Assembly (NCBI GenBank): GCA_003388555.1
Contig: QQVD01000068.1
Location: 1-64,000 of the forward strand
From: Acidobacteriota bacterium
GTDB lineage: Bacteria > Acidobacteriota > Thermoanaerobaculia > Multivoradales > Multivoraceae
Length of the DNA stretch: 64,000 bases
Direction: 5' to 3'
Shown here: piece after piece, positions 50,563 to 59,026 of the stretch
Numbering within the stretch: the first letter of the stretch is position 1
Layout of the letters: each line of letters opens with the position of its first letter
Made by a program: the position numbers and the translations under genes
Notes under the pieces: generated by a model
The model's input: only the letters and a program-made list of their open reading frames with translations
Told to the model about the DNA's origin: nothing
Database searches by the model: none

Positions 50563-51804
50563 ATGGACCTCAGAGACACCGCCGAGCAGCACGCCTTCCG
50601 ACAGGAGGCGAGGCAGTGGATCGCAACCAACGCGCCGCGTCACCTCGACGAGAAGCTGGCCGCCAGCTCGTTCGGTCGCAGCGCCTTCGAGCCCGACGAG
50701 TACATCCGGGAATCCAAGGCCTGGCAGGCCCGCAAGGCCGACGCCGGCTGGGCCTGCCTGCACTGGCCGGAGCAGTACGGAGGCCGCGACGCGACGCCGA
50801 TCCAGCGCGTCATCTGGGCGCAGGAGGAGGGCCGCTACGGCTACCTGAGCAGCCTCTACATCATCGGTCACGGAATGTGCGCGCCAACGCTGATGGCCTA
50901 CGCCAGCGAGGAGCAGAAACGACGCTTCCTGCCGCCGATGGCGCGTGGCGACGAGATCTGGTGCCAGCTCTTCTCCGAGCCGGGCGCCGGCTCGGACCTC
51001 GCAGGCATCTCCACCCGCGCCCGCCGCGACGGCGACGAGTGGGTCCTCGACGGCCAGAAGGTGTGGACTTCCGGGGCACAGAACAGCGACTGGGGGATCA
51101 TCGTCACGCGCTCCGACCCGGACCGGCCGAAGCACAAGGGCATGACCTTCTTCTTCCTCGACATGCGCTCTCCCGGCATCGAGATCCGCCCGATCCGGCA
51201 GGCCGCCGGAGACGCCGCCTTCAACGAGGTCTTCCTCTCCGGCGTCCGGGTCCCCGACGCCCAGCGCCTGGGCGGCGTCGGCGACGGCTGGAGCGTCTCG
51301 ATCACCACCCTGATGAACGAACGAGCCGCCATCGGCACCTCGATGGCGACCGGCTTCGACGAGCTCCTGGCGCTGCTCGGCGAGCTCGCGCTGGAGAGCG
51401 GGCCGGCGCTCGACGACGGCGAGGTGCGCTGCCGGGTCGCCGACTGGTACGTGCGCGCGATGGGCCTGCGCTACACCGGCTACCGCTCGATCACCGCGCT
51501 GGCGAAGGGCGGCCTGCCGGGGCCCGAGAACTCGATCGGCAAGGTCGTCGCCGGCAACATGATGCAGGAGATCGCCTCCTGCGCCCTCGAGCTGCAGGAG
51601 GTCGACGGGGTCCTGGTCGAGGACGCCGGCCTGGCGCTGCGGGCGAAGTTCCCACGCATGCTGATGCGCTCGCTCGGCACCCGCATCGAGGGCGGAACCG
51701 ACGAGATCCTCAAGAACATCATCGCCGAACGCGTGCTCGGCCTGCCCGGAGACGTCCGCGTCGACCGCGACGTGCCCTTCCGCGAGGTGCCGCGGGGGGC
51801 CTGA
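50563..51804 (+). CDS. Acyl-CoA dehydrogenase
   Basis: A 413-aa flavoenzyme that introduces a 2,3-double bond into acyl-CoA. Signatures are [38 protein letters not shown] and the C-terminal [19 protein letters not shown], which carries the FAD and catalytic-base region. The ATG at 50563 follows GGAGAAG. The N-terminal domain ([20 protein letters not shown]) matches the FadE-like subgroup found in steroid and branched-chain catabolism. It lies upstream of trkA on the same strand, 43 bp away, although their functions are unrelated. The exact acyl substrate is unknown. Confidence 0.93.
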   Translation: MDLRDTAEQHAFRQEARQWIATNAPRHLDEKLAASSFGRSAFEPDEYIRESKAWQARKADAGWACLHWPEQYGGRDATPIQRVIWAQEEGRYGYLSSLYIIGHGMCAPTLMAYASEEQKRRFLPPMARGDEIWCQLFSEPGAGSDLAGISTRARRDGDEWVLDGQKVWTSGAQNSDWGIIVTRSDPDRPKHKGMTFFFLDMRSPGIEIRPIRQAAGDAAFNEVFLSGVRVPDAQRLGGVGDGWSVSITTLMNERAAIGTSMATGFDELLALLGELALESGPALDDGEVRCRVADWYVRAMGLRYTGYRSITALAKGGLPGPENSIGKVVAGNMMQEIASCALELQEVDGVLVEDAGLALRAKFPRMLMRSLGTRIEGGTDEILKNIIAERVLGLPGDVRVDRDVPFREVPRGA

Positions 51805-51847
51805 ACGCCGCGCGAGGGCGGCACGGGCGAACCAGCGGATCGCAGCC

Positions 51848-53209
51848 TTGAAGAGCCAGCGCTTCGTCGTCATGGGGGCCGGAGAGGTCGGCTTCCACCT
51901 GGCGCGCCAGCTCGATGCGGACGGCCATCGGGTGGTGGTCATCGACACCGACCCGGAGAAGCAGGTGCGAGTCGACGAAGAGCTCGACGTGCAGTTCCTG
52001 CTCGGCAGCGGCACCCACGTGCCGACCCTCGAACAGGCCGGGGTCGACGGCTGCGACCTGTTCATCGCCGCCTCCGACAACGAGGAGGCCAATCTCGCCT
52101 CCACCGTGCTGGCCAAGGACCTGGGGGCGCGCCGGGCCGTGGTGCGACTGGAGACCACCGAAGCGGTGGGACGCTTCCGCTCCCTCTACGAGCGGCTCTT
52201 CCACGCCGACCTCATCCTCTCCTCGCAGAGCCTCGCGATCATCGAGATCCTCAACCTGGTGCTCGGTCATCACACCCACGAGATCGACTTCCTCGCCGAG
52301 GGCCAGATCCAGCTGCGCACCATCGGCATCCAGGCCGACAGCCCGATCACGCGCACCTCGCTGCGGCGGGCCAGACTGCCGGAAGGGTCTCTCGTCGTCG
52401 GCTACCTCGACGAGCAGCACGAGCTGGCGATCCCGACCGCCGACCTGCACCCGGCGCCGGGTGGCCAGGCCATCGTCCTGTGCACCCGCGACTCGATCCG
52501 AGCCGTCGAGCAGATGTTCGCGGCGCAGCTCGAGAGCCCCCGTCACGTGGTCGTCGCCGGCGGCGGGCTCATGGGGTCCGCGATCGCTCAGGCGCTGAGC
52601 CACGAGGTCCGCCAGCTGCGAGTCTTCGAGCGCGATCGCGGCCGCGCCGAGCGGCTGGCCCGTCAGATGCCGGGCGTCGAGGTGCTGTGCGCCGACGCCA
52701 CCGATCTGCGGGTCCAGCGTGCCGAGGGCATCCATCAGGCGGACGCCTTCATCGCCGCCATGGGGCACGACGAGACCAACCTGATGGCCGGACTGATGGC
52801 GCAAGAGAACGGCGTCGGCAAGGTGATCTCGACGGTGCGGCGGAGCGAGACGTCGCGCTTGTGGCAGCGCGTCGGCGCGTTCGATCTCGTCTCCCCGAGG
52901 TTCCTCGCCGCGGAGCACATCGACCACTACATCCGCGGCGGCTACCGCGCCAACATGATCTCGCTGGAGGGTGGCGCCCTGCGGGTCTTCACCCGCCGGA
53001 TCCACCCCGCCAGCGCCGTCGTCGGCGCCACCCTGGCGGAGATCGCGCCACCCGACGGGTTGCTGGTCGGAGCGGTGGTGCGCGGCGAACGTGTCTTCCT
53101 GCCCACGGGAGAGGATCGCCTGGCCGCCGACGACCACGTGATCCTGTTCGTGCACCAGAGCGAGCTCGGCACCCTGCACCTCTTCTTCCCCGGGCCCGAC
53201 GAGACCTGA
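51848..53209 (+). CDS. trkA: Trk potassium-uptake regulatory subunit TrkA
   Basis: A 453-aa peripheral protein with two RCK_N/RCK_C pairs, the gating ring of the Trk potassium system. First Rossmann motif: VVMGAGEVGFHLARQLDADG with the acidic strand end IDTD; second: VVVAGGGLMGSAIAQALSHE. C-terminal RCK_C segments are IGIQADSPITRTSLRRARLP and the GGALRVFTRRIHPASAVVG region. TrkA binds NAD(H)/ATP and controls TrkH. The start is TTG at 51848, giving MKSQRFVVMGAG. trkH follows after 43 bp. Confidence 0.95.
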   Translation: MKSQRFVVMGAGEVGFHLARQLDADGHRVVVIDTDPEKQVRVDEELDVQFLLGSGTHVPTLEQAGVDGCDLFIAASDNEEANLASTVLAKDLGARRAVVRLETTEAVGRFRSLYERLFHADLILSSQSLAIIEILNLVLGHHTHEIDFLAEGQIQLRTIGIQADSPITRTSLRRARLPEGSLVVGYLDEQHELAIPTADLHPAPGGQAIVLCTRDSIRAVEQMFAAQLESPRHVVVAGGGLMGSAIAQALSHEVRQLRVFERDRGRAERLARQMPGVEVLCADATDLRVQRAEGIHQADAFIAAMGHDETNLMAGLMAQENGVGKVISTVRRSETSRLWQRVGAFDLVSPRFLAAEHIDHYIRGGYRANMISLEGGALRVFTRRIHPASAVVGATLAEIAPPDGLLVGAVVRGERVFLPTGEDRLAADDHVILFVHQSELGTLHLFFPGPDET

Positions 53210-53252
53210 GCCGGCCTCGGGCACACCCACCGCCGCACGATCGAGTCCCTGC

Positions 53253-54689
53253 GTGAACCTGCGCACCGTCTTCCGGCTGGTCGGACGCCTGCTGCTGCTG
53301 CTCGCCGCGGCCCATCTGGTGCCCGTCATCTGCGCTCTGCTGACCGGCGAGCCACGCTCGCTGGCGCTGTTCGCGCTATCCGCCACACTGACCGCCGTCG
53401 TCGGCGCCGCGCTGTCGCGTCTGCCGGCTTCCGACGAGCCGATCTACCGACGCGAAGGTGTGCTCTTCGTGGTCCTCGGCTGGCTGGTGGCCTCGATCGT
53501 CGGCGCCGTGCCGCTGCTCCTCGACGGCTCGATCTCCGCTCCGGTCGACGCCCTCTTCGAGTCGGCGAGCGGCTTCACCACGACCGGCGCCTCGATCCTG
53601 GTCGACATCGAAGCGCTACCGCGCAGCGTCCTGCTCTGGCGCAGCTTCACCCAGTGGCTGGGCGGCCTCGGGATCATCGTGCTGCTGGTGGCGCTGCTCG
53701 CCGAGCTGGGCCCGGGAACCCGGTTCCTCTACCGCGTCGAGGTGCCGGGGCCTACCACCGAGTTCCTCCGCCCACGGGTTCGCGAGACGGCGGCAGCTTT
53801 GCTGCGCCTCTACCTGGCCCTGACTGGAGCGATGGTCGCGGCGATGCTGGCCACCGGAGTCGGCCTCTACGATGCCGTCGCCCACACCTTCACCACCCTC
53901 TCCACCGGTGGCTTCTCGCCCTACAACGCGAGCGCCGCCGCCTTCGCCCCGGGCACCCAGGTGGTCATCCTCGTCTTCATGGTGATCGCGGGGATGAACT
54001 TCTCGCTGCTCCACGAGGGCCTGCGCGGGCGCGCCAACGTCTGGCGCAACCGCGAGCTCACCGTCTACGTGGCGATCCTGCTGCTCGCCATCGGTCTGGT
54101 GCTCGCCTACGTGCCGCCTTCGCCGGGCGGCGACGGAATCCGGCTGCTCGACGCGTCGTTCCAGGTCGTCTCGCTGATGACCAGCACCGGCTTCGCCAGT
54201 CGCGACTTCGATCAGTGGCCGAGCGGAGCCAAGGCGGTGCTGGTCATCCTGATGCTGATCGGCGGATCGGCAGGATCGACCGCCGGCGGCATCAAGGTGA
54301 TGCGGATCCTGGTCGGCTTCAAGAGCGCCATGCGCGAGGCCCGCCTGCTCTACTCGCCGAACCTGGTCTTGCCGATCACCCTGCGCGGGCAGGTCGTCCC
54401 CGACAACGTGGTGCAGAGCGTCACCGGCTTCCTGGTGCTGTTCCTTATGACGCTGTTCTTCGGCACCCTGCTCCTGGCGCTCGGCGGCGCCGACCTCATC
54501 ACCGCCTTCACCGCCGCCCTCGCCTGCCTCAGCAACATCGGCCCCGGGCTCGGCGAGGTCGGACCGACCGCCAACTTCTCGGCCTTCGCGGCGTGGGAGA
54601 AGCTGCTGCTGGTGCTGTTGATGCTGCTCGGCCGGCTCGAGATGCTGGCCATCGCGGCGCTGATCACGCGCCCGTTCTGGCGCTCCTGA
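53253..54689 (+). CDS. trkH: Trk potassium-uptake membrane subunit TrkH
   Basis: A 478-aa potassium-translocating membrane protein. Four M1-P-M2 repeats are visible; selectivity-filter-like loops are SASGFTTTGAS, FTTLSTGGFS, MTSTGFASRDF and LSNIGPGLGEVGP, each with the family glycine. It works with TrkA for K+ influx. The start is GTG at 53253. It is the second gene of the trkA-trkH operon and converges with ptsN, with 8 bp between the stops. Confidence 0.95.
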   Translation: MNLRTVFRLVGRLLLLLAAAHLVPVICALLTGEPRSLALFALSATLTAVVGAALSRLPASDEPIYRREGVLFVVLGWLVASIVGAVPLLLDGSISAPVDALFESASGFTTTGASILVDIEALPRSVLLWRSFTQWLGGLGIIVLLVALLAELGPGTRFLYRVEVPGPTTEFLRPRVRETAAALLRLYLALTGAMVAAMLATGVGLYDAVAHTFTTLSTGGFSPYNASAAAFAPGTQVVILVFMVIAGMNFSLLHEGLRGRANVWRNRELTVYVAILLLAIGLVLAYVPPSPGGDGIRLLDASFQVVSLMTSTGFASRDFDQWPSGAKAVLVILMLIGGSAGSTAGGIKVMRILVGFKSAMREARLLYSPNLVLPITLRGQVVPDNVVQSVTGFLVLFLMTLFFGTLLLALGGADLITAFTAALACLSNIGPGLGEVGPTANFSAFAAWEKLLLVLLMLLGRLEMLAIAALITRPFWRS

Positions 54690-54697
54690 GCCTCAGA

Positions 54698-55168
54698 TCA
54701 GCTCGAAGAGGCCAGGGTCTCGAGGATCTCCTCTCTGGTCCTCGCCTCGACCAGCCGCTCGACGTTCTCCGGCCGCTTGGCCCAGGACGAGATCGCCGCC
54801 AGGCAGCGCAGGTTCTGCTTCGGCTCGCTGGCAGCCGAGACGACGACGAAGAAGACCCTGACCGGCTTGCCGTCGAGCGCCGCGAAGTCGATTCCCCGCC
54901 GGGCGACGCCGACCGCGATCACCGCGTCCTGGATCGCCTCGGCCCTGCAGTGTGGCACCGCGATCGAGTGGCCGATCCCGGTCGAGCCGAGAGCCTCGCG
55001 CTCCTCGAGCCGTGCCAGCACCGTCTCGGCATCGAGGTCCGGGTGCACCCGCGCGATCTCGCGGGCGAAGAAGCGCAGAACGCCATCCCGGTCGAGACCG
55101 GCCAGATCCGGGAAGACGAGCTCCGGGGTGGTGAATCCGAGCAGTGTGTCGATCGAGCTGGCAGTCAT
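54698..55168 (-). CDS. ptsN: PTS IIA-like nitrogen-regulatory protein PtsN
   Basis: A 156-aa PTS EIIA domain of the fructose/nitrogen type. The phosphorylated histidine lies in STGIGHSIAVPHCR, and the later GKPVRVFFVVVSAASEPKQNL matches EIIA-Ntr. It begins with a short hydrophobic helix (ASSIDTLLGF). PtsN takes part in the nitrogen PTS and in E. coli its unphosphorylated form inhibits TrkA. Convergence 8 bp from trkH makes that link plausible here. The ATG at 55168 is used. Confidence 0.9.
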   Translation of the reverse strand: MTASSIDTLLGFTTPELVFPDLAGLDRDGVLRFFAREIARVHPDLDAETVLARLEEREALGSTGIGHSIAVPHCRAEAIQDAVIAVGVARRGIDFAALDGKPVRVFFVVVSAASEPKQNLRCLAAISSWAKRPENVERLVEARTREEILETLASSS

Positions 55169-55432
55169 CCGGTTCGGACCCGTGCCCACATGGTGCCTGT
55201 GGTTGGGCGGGCGGCCCGCCGGAGCGGCCAGGCCCGAGACGGACCCGAGGCCCCGCGAAGGCCGATGGCGCCGCAGTCTAACCAAACCCCCGACCTCTCG
55301 AAGGCGACGTCCGGAGCACCGTCTCGTGCGGCGAGCCCGGGCACCGTCAGTTGCGGTGGTACCGATCTGCCGAGCCCGGGGTCGCCTGCCGATCGCCGCG
55401 CGGCCGGCTTCGACGGTTCCCCGATCCGAGGC

Positions 55433-55462
55433 TTGCATATTCGATATTGCGCATGTTACGAT
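55433..55462 (+). promoter_or_regulatory. Promoter for an orphan small RNA
   Basis: TTGCAT at 55433-55438 and TACGAT at 55457-55462 are separated by 18 bp. The surrounding 25 bp is AT-rich for this genome (GCATATTCGATATTGCGCAT), which sets it apart from its neighbours. Confidence 0.6.
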
Positions 55463-55468
55463 TCTCTC

Positions 55469-55570
55469 GTCCTTGGGAGGGTCGCTCCAAAGAGGGCGGC
55501 ATCCCCTCCTCCCGCACACAGAAGGACCCCTTGAAGGGCTCGGGCTGGCCGCCACGAGCCCTCTTTTTTT
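55469..55570 (+). ncRNA. Candidate small RNA, about 100 nt, with own promoter and terminator
   Basis: An independent transcription unit between two minus-strand genes, ptsN and the CoA-transferase. A promoter ends at 55462, putting the start near G55469. The RNA folds into a 5' stem: GTCCTT at 55469-55474 pairs with AAGGAC at 55522-55527, and GGGAGG at 55475-55480 pairs with CCTCCC at 55508-55513. It ends in a perfect intrinsic terminator. No downstream gene on this strand begins within 1.6 kb, so it is not a leader. I do not recognise the family; it is not tmRNA, 6S, SRP or RNase P RNA. Confidence 0.65.
55535..55570 (+). terminator. Strong intrinsic terminator of the small RNA
   Basis: AGGGCTCG at 55535-55542 pairs perfectly with CGAGCCCT at 55555-55562 around a 12-nt loop, followed by a C and seven T. 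It is the best terminator in the window. Confidence 0.9.
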
Positions 55571-55700
55571 GTCCCGGGAATCTCTCGTCCGCGAGTCCCC
55601 AGCCCGGACAACCGGTCTGGGACCCAGCCGTCGAGTGAGGCCGAGAGGGGCGCGAAGGCCCGCCTGCCGCGAGCCGTCGAGGATCTGGAGCTCTCGGGTC

Positions 55701-56972
55701 TCAGGTCGACGAACCGCGAGTCAGGTCGTCGCGGAACTCCGGCGCCGCGACGGCGATCAGCCGCTCGCGACGCTCCGATTCGGTGGCGCCGCGCAGGCGA
55801 GCGGAGCCCCACTCGGTGACGACCCAGTCGACGTCGGTGCGGCACGAGGTCACCACGGCTCCCTCGGCGATACGAGCGACGATCCGTGATGCGCTGCCGC
55901 GCGCCGCGGTCGCCGGCAGGGCGAGGATCGAGCGGCCGCCCGGCGACGCCGAGGCGGCGCGCAGGAAGTCCACCTGGCCTCCGACGCCGCTGACGGCGCG
56001 GCCGCCGATCCGCTCGGCGTTCACCTGACCGAGCAGATCCACCTCGACCGCCGAGTTGATCGAGACCAGCTGGCGCAGGCTCGCGAGAACACCGGCGTCA
56101 TGGGTGTAGCCGACCGGACGCAGTCTCAGGGTCGGCTCATTCGTCGCCCAGCGATAGAGGTCGGCACTGCCGAGCAGGAACCCGGTCACCAGCAGGTGGC
56201 GGTCGATCGTCTTGCGGGCACCGGTCACCGCACCGTACTGCACCAGCTGACGCACCCCGTCGGAGACCATCCCGGAGTGGATTCCGAGATCGCGACGCGA
56301 GTGCAGCCGCGACAGCACGGCATCGGGCAGCGCACCGACCCCGAGTTGCAGGCAGTCGCCGTCGTCGATCAGCGCTGCGACCTGCTCGGCGATGCGTTGC
56401 ACCGTCGGGCTCGCATCGCCCGGCTCCACCTCGGCCGGGGCGACGGCCGAATCGCACACCACCTCGGCCCTCGAGAGCGGCAACACCGGCGCTCCCATCG
56501 CCGCTGGTAGCGAGCGGTTGCGTTCGACCAGCAGCCGACGACCTCCGCTCAGCGCCGCGGGAAGGAAGTCGACGCCGAGGCCCAGCGACAGACCCGCCGG
56601 TGACGGCGCCACCTGAGCGATCACCAGGTCCAACCGATCGGGTTCCGCCAGCCAACGCGCGATCTCGCGATACTGCATCGGCACCAGCTCGACCTCCGGC
56701 GCCCCGGCCATCTCGGGCAGGTGGAAGAAGACCCTGACCCTGCCGCCGGGTGCTCGCAGCGGCGGCTGCGCGTAGCCGGCGGGTTGGGCGAAGATCCACT
56801 CGCGATCCGCGGTGGCCTCGGGGTGGCGGTTCAGCCACTCCACGACCGTCGACGGGCACGCGGCGCCGCCGGCGACGAAGATGCTGCGCGCCGCGGCGAG
56901 TGCGGCGCGCAGCCGCGCCTCGTCGAGCTCGGGCTCGCCCGGCGCGGGCCCACTCACCGCGGCGCCGTCCAT
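55701..56972 (-). CDS. Acetyl-CoA hydrolase / 4-hydroxybutyrate CoA-transferase family protein
   Basis: A 423-aa class I CoA-transferase. Motifs are GDCLQLGVGALPDAVLSRL (Gly-rich oxyanion region), LGIHSGMVSDG, the catalytic glutamate in SINSAVEVDLLGQVN near residue 306, and GVGGQVDFLRAASASPGG. These enzymes exchange CoA between carboxylates through a glutamyl-CoA intermediate, or act as acetyl-CoA hydrolases. The ATG at 56972 is used; the upstream frame is Arg-rich noise. It is divergent from the class V aminotransferase gene. The substrate is unknown. Confidence 0.88.
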   Translation of the reverse strand: MDGAAVSGPAPGEPELDEARLRAALAAARSIFVAGGAACPSTVVEWLNRHPEATADREWIFAQPAGYAQPPLRAPGGRVRVFFHLPEMAGAPEVELVPMQYREIARWLAEPDRLDLVIAQVAPSPAGLSLGLGVDFLPAALSGGRRLLVERNRSLPAAMGAPVLPLSRAEVVCDSAVAPAEVEPGDASPTVQRIAEQVAALIDDGDCLQLGVGALPDAVLSRLHSRRDLGIHSGMVSDGVRQLVQYGAVTGARKTIDRHLLVTGFLLGSADLYRWATNEPTLRLRPVGYTHDAGVLASLRQLVSINSAVEVDLLGQVNAERIGGRAVSGVGGQVDFLRAASASPGGRSILALPATAARGSASRIVARIAEGAVVTSCRTDVDWVVTEWGSARLRGATESERRERLIAVAAPEFRDDLTRGSST

Positions 56973-57199
56973 CGGCGCGCAAGGACTCGGTGGGCCGGTC
57001 CGGACAGCGAGCCCCGAGCGCTCCGGAGTCGGCGGTCGTCGAACCCGTGGGACTCGGACGCCGTCGGCGTCGCCAGCGCGCGCGCCGTGCCGGCCGGCGG
57101 CGCGGCCGCGTGGGTCATGGCGGCGCTGGTTGGTAGTGTGCAGCGCCACCGTCCGCCGCCCTCGGCGACTCGCCGACGAACCACCGACCGACACCCTCC

Positions 57200-58369
57200 A
57201 TGCACGAAACCGCTCTCGACTGCCAACGTCCGCTCTTCTCCCTGCCGGCCGACACCCACTACCTGAACTGCGCCTACATGGCGCCTCTCGCCCGAAGCGT
57301 CGAACAGGCAGGACTCGCGGGACTCGAGAGGACGCGCCTGCCGTCCGACATCGTCGCCGACGACTTCTTCGCGCCATCGAACCGGGTGCGGTCGCGATTC
57401 GCCGAGCTGATCGGGGCGCCGAGCGAAGGCGTCGCGCTGGTGCCGTCGGTATCGTACGGGCTCGCCTGCGTGGCCAACAACCTGCCGCTGCAAGCGGACC
57501 GGGAGATCGTCGTCGCGGCCGGTCAGTTCCCCAGCAACTACTACCCGTGGTCGCGTCGCGCCAGGGAGGTCGGTGCCCGCCTGACGGTCGTCGAGCCCCC
57601 GGAGAATCGGACCCGGCGCGCCTCCGGCTGGTCGCAACGCCTGCTCGAGGCGATCGGTCCGCACACCGCGATCGTCGCTCTGCCCCAGATCCACTGGTCC
57701 GACGGCACCCGCTTCGATCTGGCGGCGATCGGCGCCCGGGCGCGCGAGGTCGGTGCCGATCTGGTGCTCGACGTGACGCAGTCCGCCGGCGCGCTCGATC
57801 TCGAGCTCGATCGGGTACGGCCGACGGCGATCGTGGCGGCCGCCTACAAGAGCCTCTTCGCCCCCTACGGCACCGCCTTCGCGTGGCTGGCGCCGGCGCT
57901 GTACGAGGGTCGACCGCTCGAGGAGACCTGGATCGCCCGCCGCGGCAGCGAGGACTTCGCGCGGCTGGTCGACTACAGCGAGCAGTACCGTCCGGGCGCG
58001 GCGCGCTTCGACGTCGGAGAGCGGTCGAGCCCCATCCTGATCCCGATGCTCGAGGAGGCCCTGCGCCTGGTCGCCTCCTGGGGCGCGAGCCGGATCCAGG
58101 CCTACGCCGCCCAGCTGCTCGAACCGCACCTCGAGGAGCTCGCGGAGCTCGGCTGTCACGTCGAAGACGCGCGCTGGCGCAGCGCCCATCTGGTCGGCGT
58201 GAGGCCGCCGCGGGGAACCGACCTCGAGGCACTGCGCCAGGAGCTCGCCAGGCGCTCGGTGCACGTGTCGATCCGCGGCGACGCCGTCCGCGTCTCGATC
58301 CAGGTGTTCAACGACGCCAGCGATCTCGAGGCCCTGGTCGCCGCCCTGCGCAGCGTGCTCGCGGGCTGA
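57200..58369 (+). CDS. Class V PLP aminotransferase / cysteine-desulfurase-like
   Basis: A 389-aa fold-type I PLP enzyme of the class V family. Markers are HYLNCAYMAPL at the start, VPSVSYGLACVANNL, LDVTQSAGALDL with the Asp that binds the pyridine nitrogen, and the PLP lysine K217 in AAYKSLFAPYG. It lacks the SSGSAC-type catalytic-cysteine loop of desulfurases, so an isopenicillin-N-epimerase or kynureninase-like activity is more likely than SufS/IscS. It is directly followed by the first heptad-repeat block. Confidence 0.85.
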   Translation: MHETALDCQRPLFSLPADTHYLNCAYMAPLARSVEQAGLAGLERTRLPSDIVADDFFAPSNRVRSRFAELIGAPSEGVALVPSVSYGLACVANNLPLQADREIVVAAGQFPSNYYPWSRRAREVGARLTVVEPPENRTRRASGWSQRLLEAIGPHTAIVALPQIHWSDGTRFDLAAIGARAREVGADLVLDVTQSAGALDLELDRVRPTAIVAAAYKSLFAPYGTAFAWLAPALYEGRPLEETWIARRGSEDFARLVDYSEQYRPGAARFDVGERSSPILIPMLEEALRLVASWGASRIQAYAAQLLEPHLEELAELGCHVEDARWRSAHLVGVRPPRGTDLEALRQELARRSVHVSIRGDAVRVSIQVFNDASDLEALVAALRSVLAG

Positions 58370-58373
58370 GTGG

Positions 58374-58565
58374 GGGACGAGGGACAAGGGACAAGGGACA
58401 AGGGACAAGGGACAAGGGACAAGGAGGGACAGCAGAGACTCTGCCTCTGTTTTCTAAGTTCTGCCTTCTAGGTTCTGCCTTCTAAGTTCTGCCTTCAGCT
58501 TCTCCCGTTCTTCCCTCTTCCCTCTTCCCTCTTCCCCACTCCCTCTTCCCTACTCCCCTCTCCCC
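58374..58565. repeat. Heptad-repeat block 1 (GGGACAA, TTCTGCC/TTCTAAG, TTCCCTC)
   Basis: Immediately after the aminotransferase stop, GGGACAA is repeated six times at 58381-58422, preceded by one variant copy. Then three 14-bp units (TTCTGCCTTCTAAG and variants) lie at 58459-58500, and 7-bp TTCCCTC-type units follow to about 58565. The repeats cover the end of the DUF3037 gene, supplying its last residues and TAG stop. Period is 7 or 14 bp almost throughout. Confidence 0.92.
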
Positions 58566-59026
58566 TCCGCACACGCGTGCCGCTGGTTCTCGTCGAGCCC
58601 GGGCGCAGCGCGCTCGAGAATGCGCTGCAGCTCTCGCCTCGCGTCGCGGGTGCGCCCGACGTGGATCTGCGAGCAGCGCACCACCGCCGAGCGCACGGCG
58701 GCGAGCCAGTGGAATCGCTCGCTGGCTGGCAGAGCGGCGAGGGTCCCCGCTTCGGCCACGCCCCTCGCGACGGCGACGAAGGCGTCGAGTTGGGCCTTCA
58801 TCTCGGCGAGATCGCAGCCGGGCTCGAGCAGTTCCGCGAGCTTCCAGCGATCGCTCAGCGCCACCTCGAGCCGCTTCTTCTCGTCGACCAGCTGCAGCAG
58901 CACGCCGGTGTTGACCGACTCCTCGCGATCGGCGCGCGGCACCACGCGCACCACGACGTAGCGGTAGGTCCGCCAGGCCGCCGGGGTGTCGGCGGAGCGA
59001 CTGGGCCCGCGGAGCGAGTCGCTCAT
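58550..59026 (-). CDS. DUF3037 protein
   Basis: A 158-aa protein of the DUF3037 family, recognised by YRYVVVRVVPRADREESVNTG followed by VLLQLVDEKKRLEVAL near the start. It has no catalytic motif that I can name and is predicted cytoplasmic, alpha/beta. It overlaps the upstream HipA-like kinase gene by 4 bp (ATGA), so the two are co-translated, an arrangement I believe recurs for DUF3037. The last seven codons and stop are made of heptad-repeat sequence. Function is unknown; a partner, regulator or target of the kinase is the likeliest role. Confidence 0.8.
   Translation of the reverse strand: MSDSLRGPSRSADTPAAWRTYRYVVVRVVPRADREESVNTGVLLQLVDEKKRLEVALSDRWKLAELLEPGCDLAEMKAQLDAFVAVARGVAEAGTLAALPASERFHWLAAVRSAVVRCSQIHVGRTRDARRELQRILERAAPGLDENQRHACAEGRGE

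Noticed and set aside
55351-55638. ORF across the small RNA region
   Set aside because: It runs through the terminator and T-tract, has no ribosome site, and the promoter-terminator structure explains the region better.
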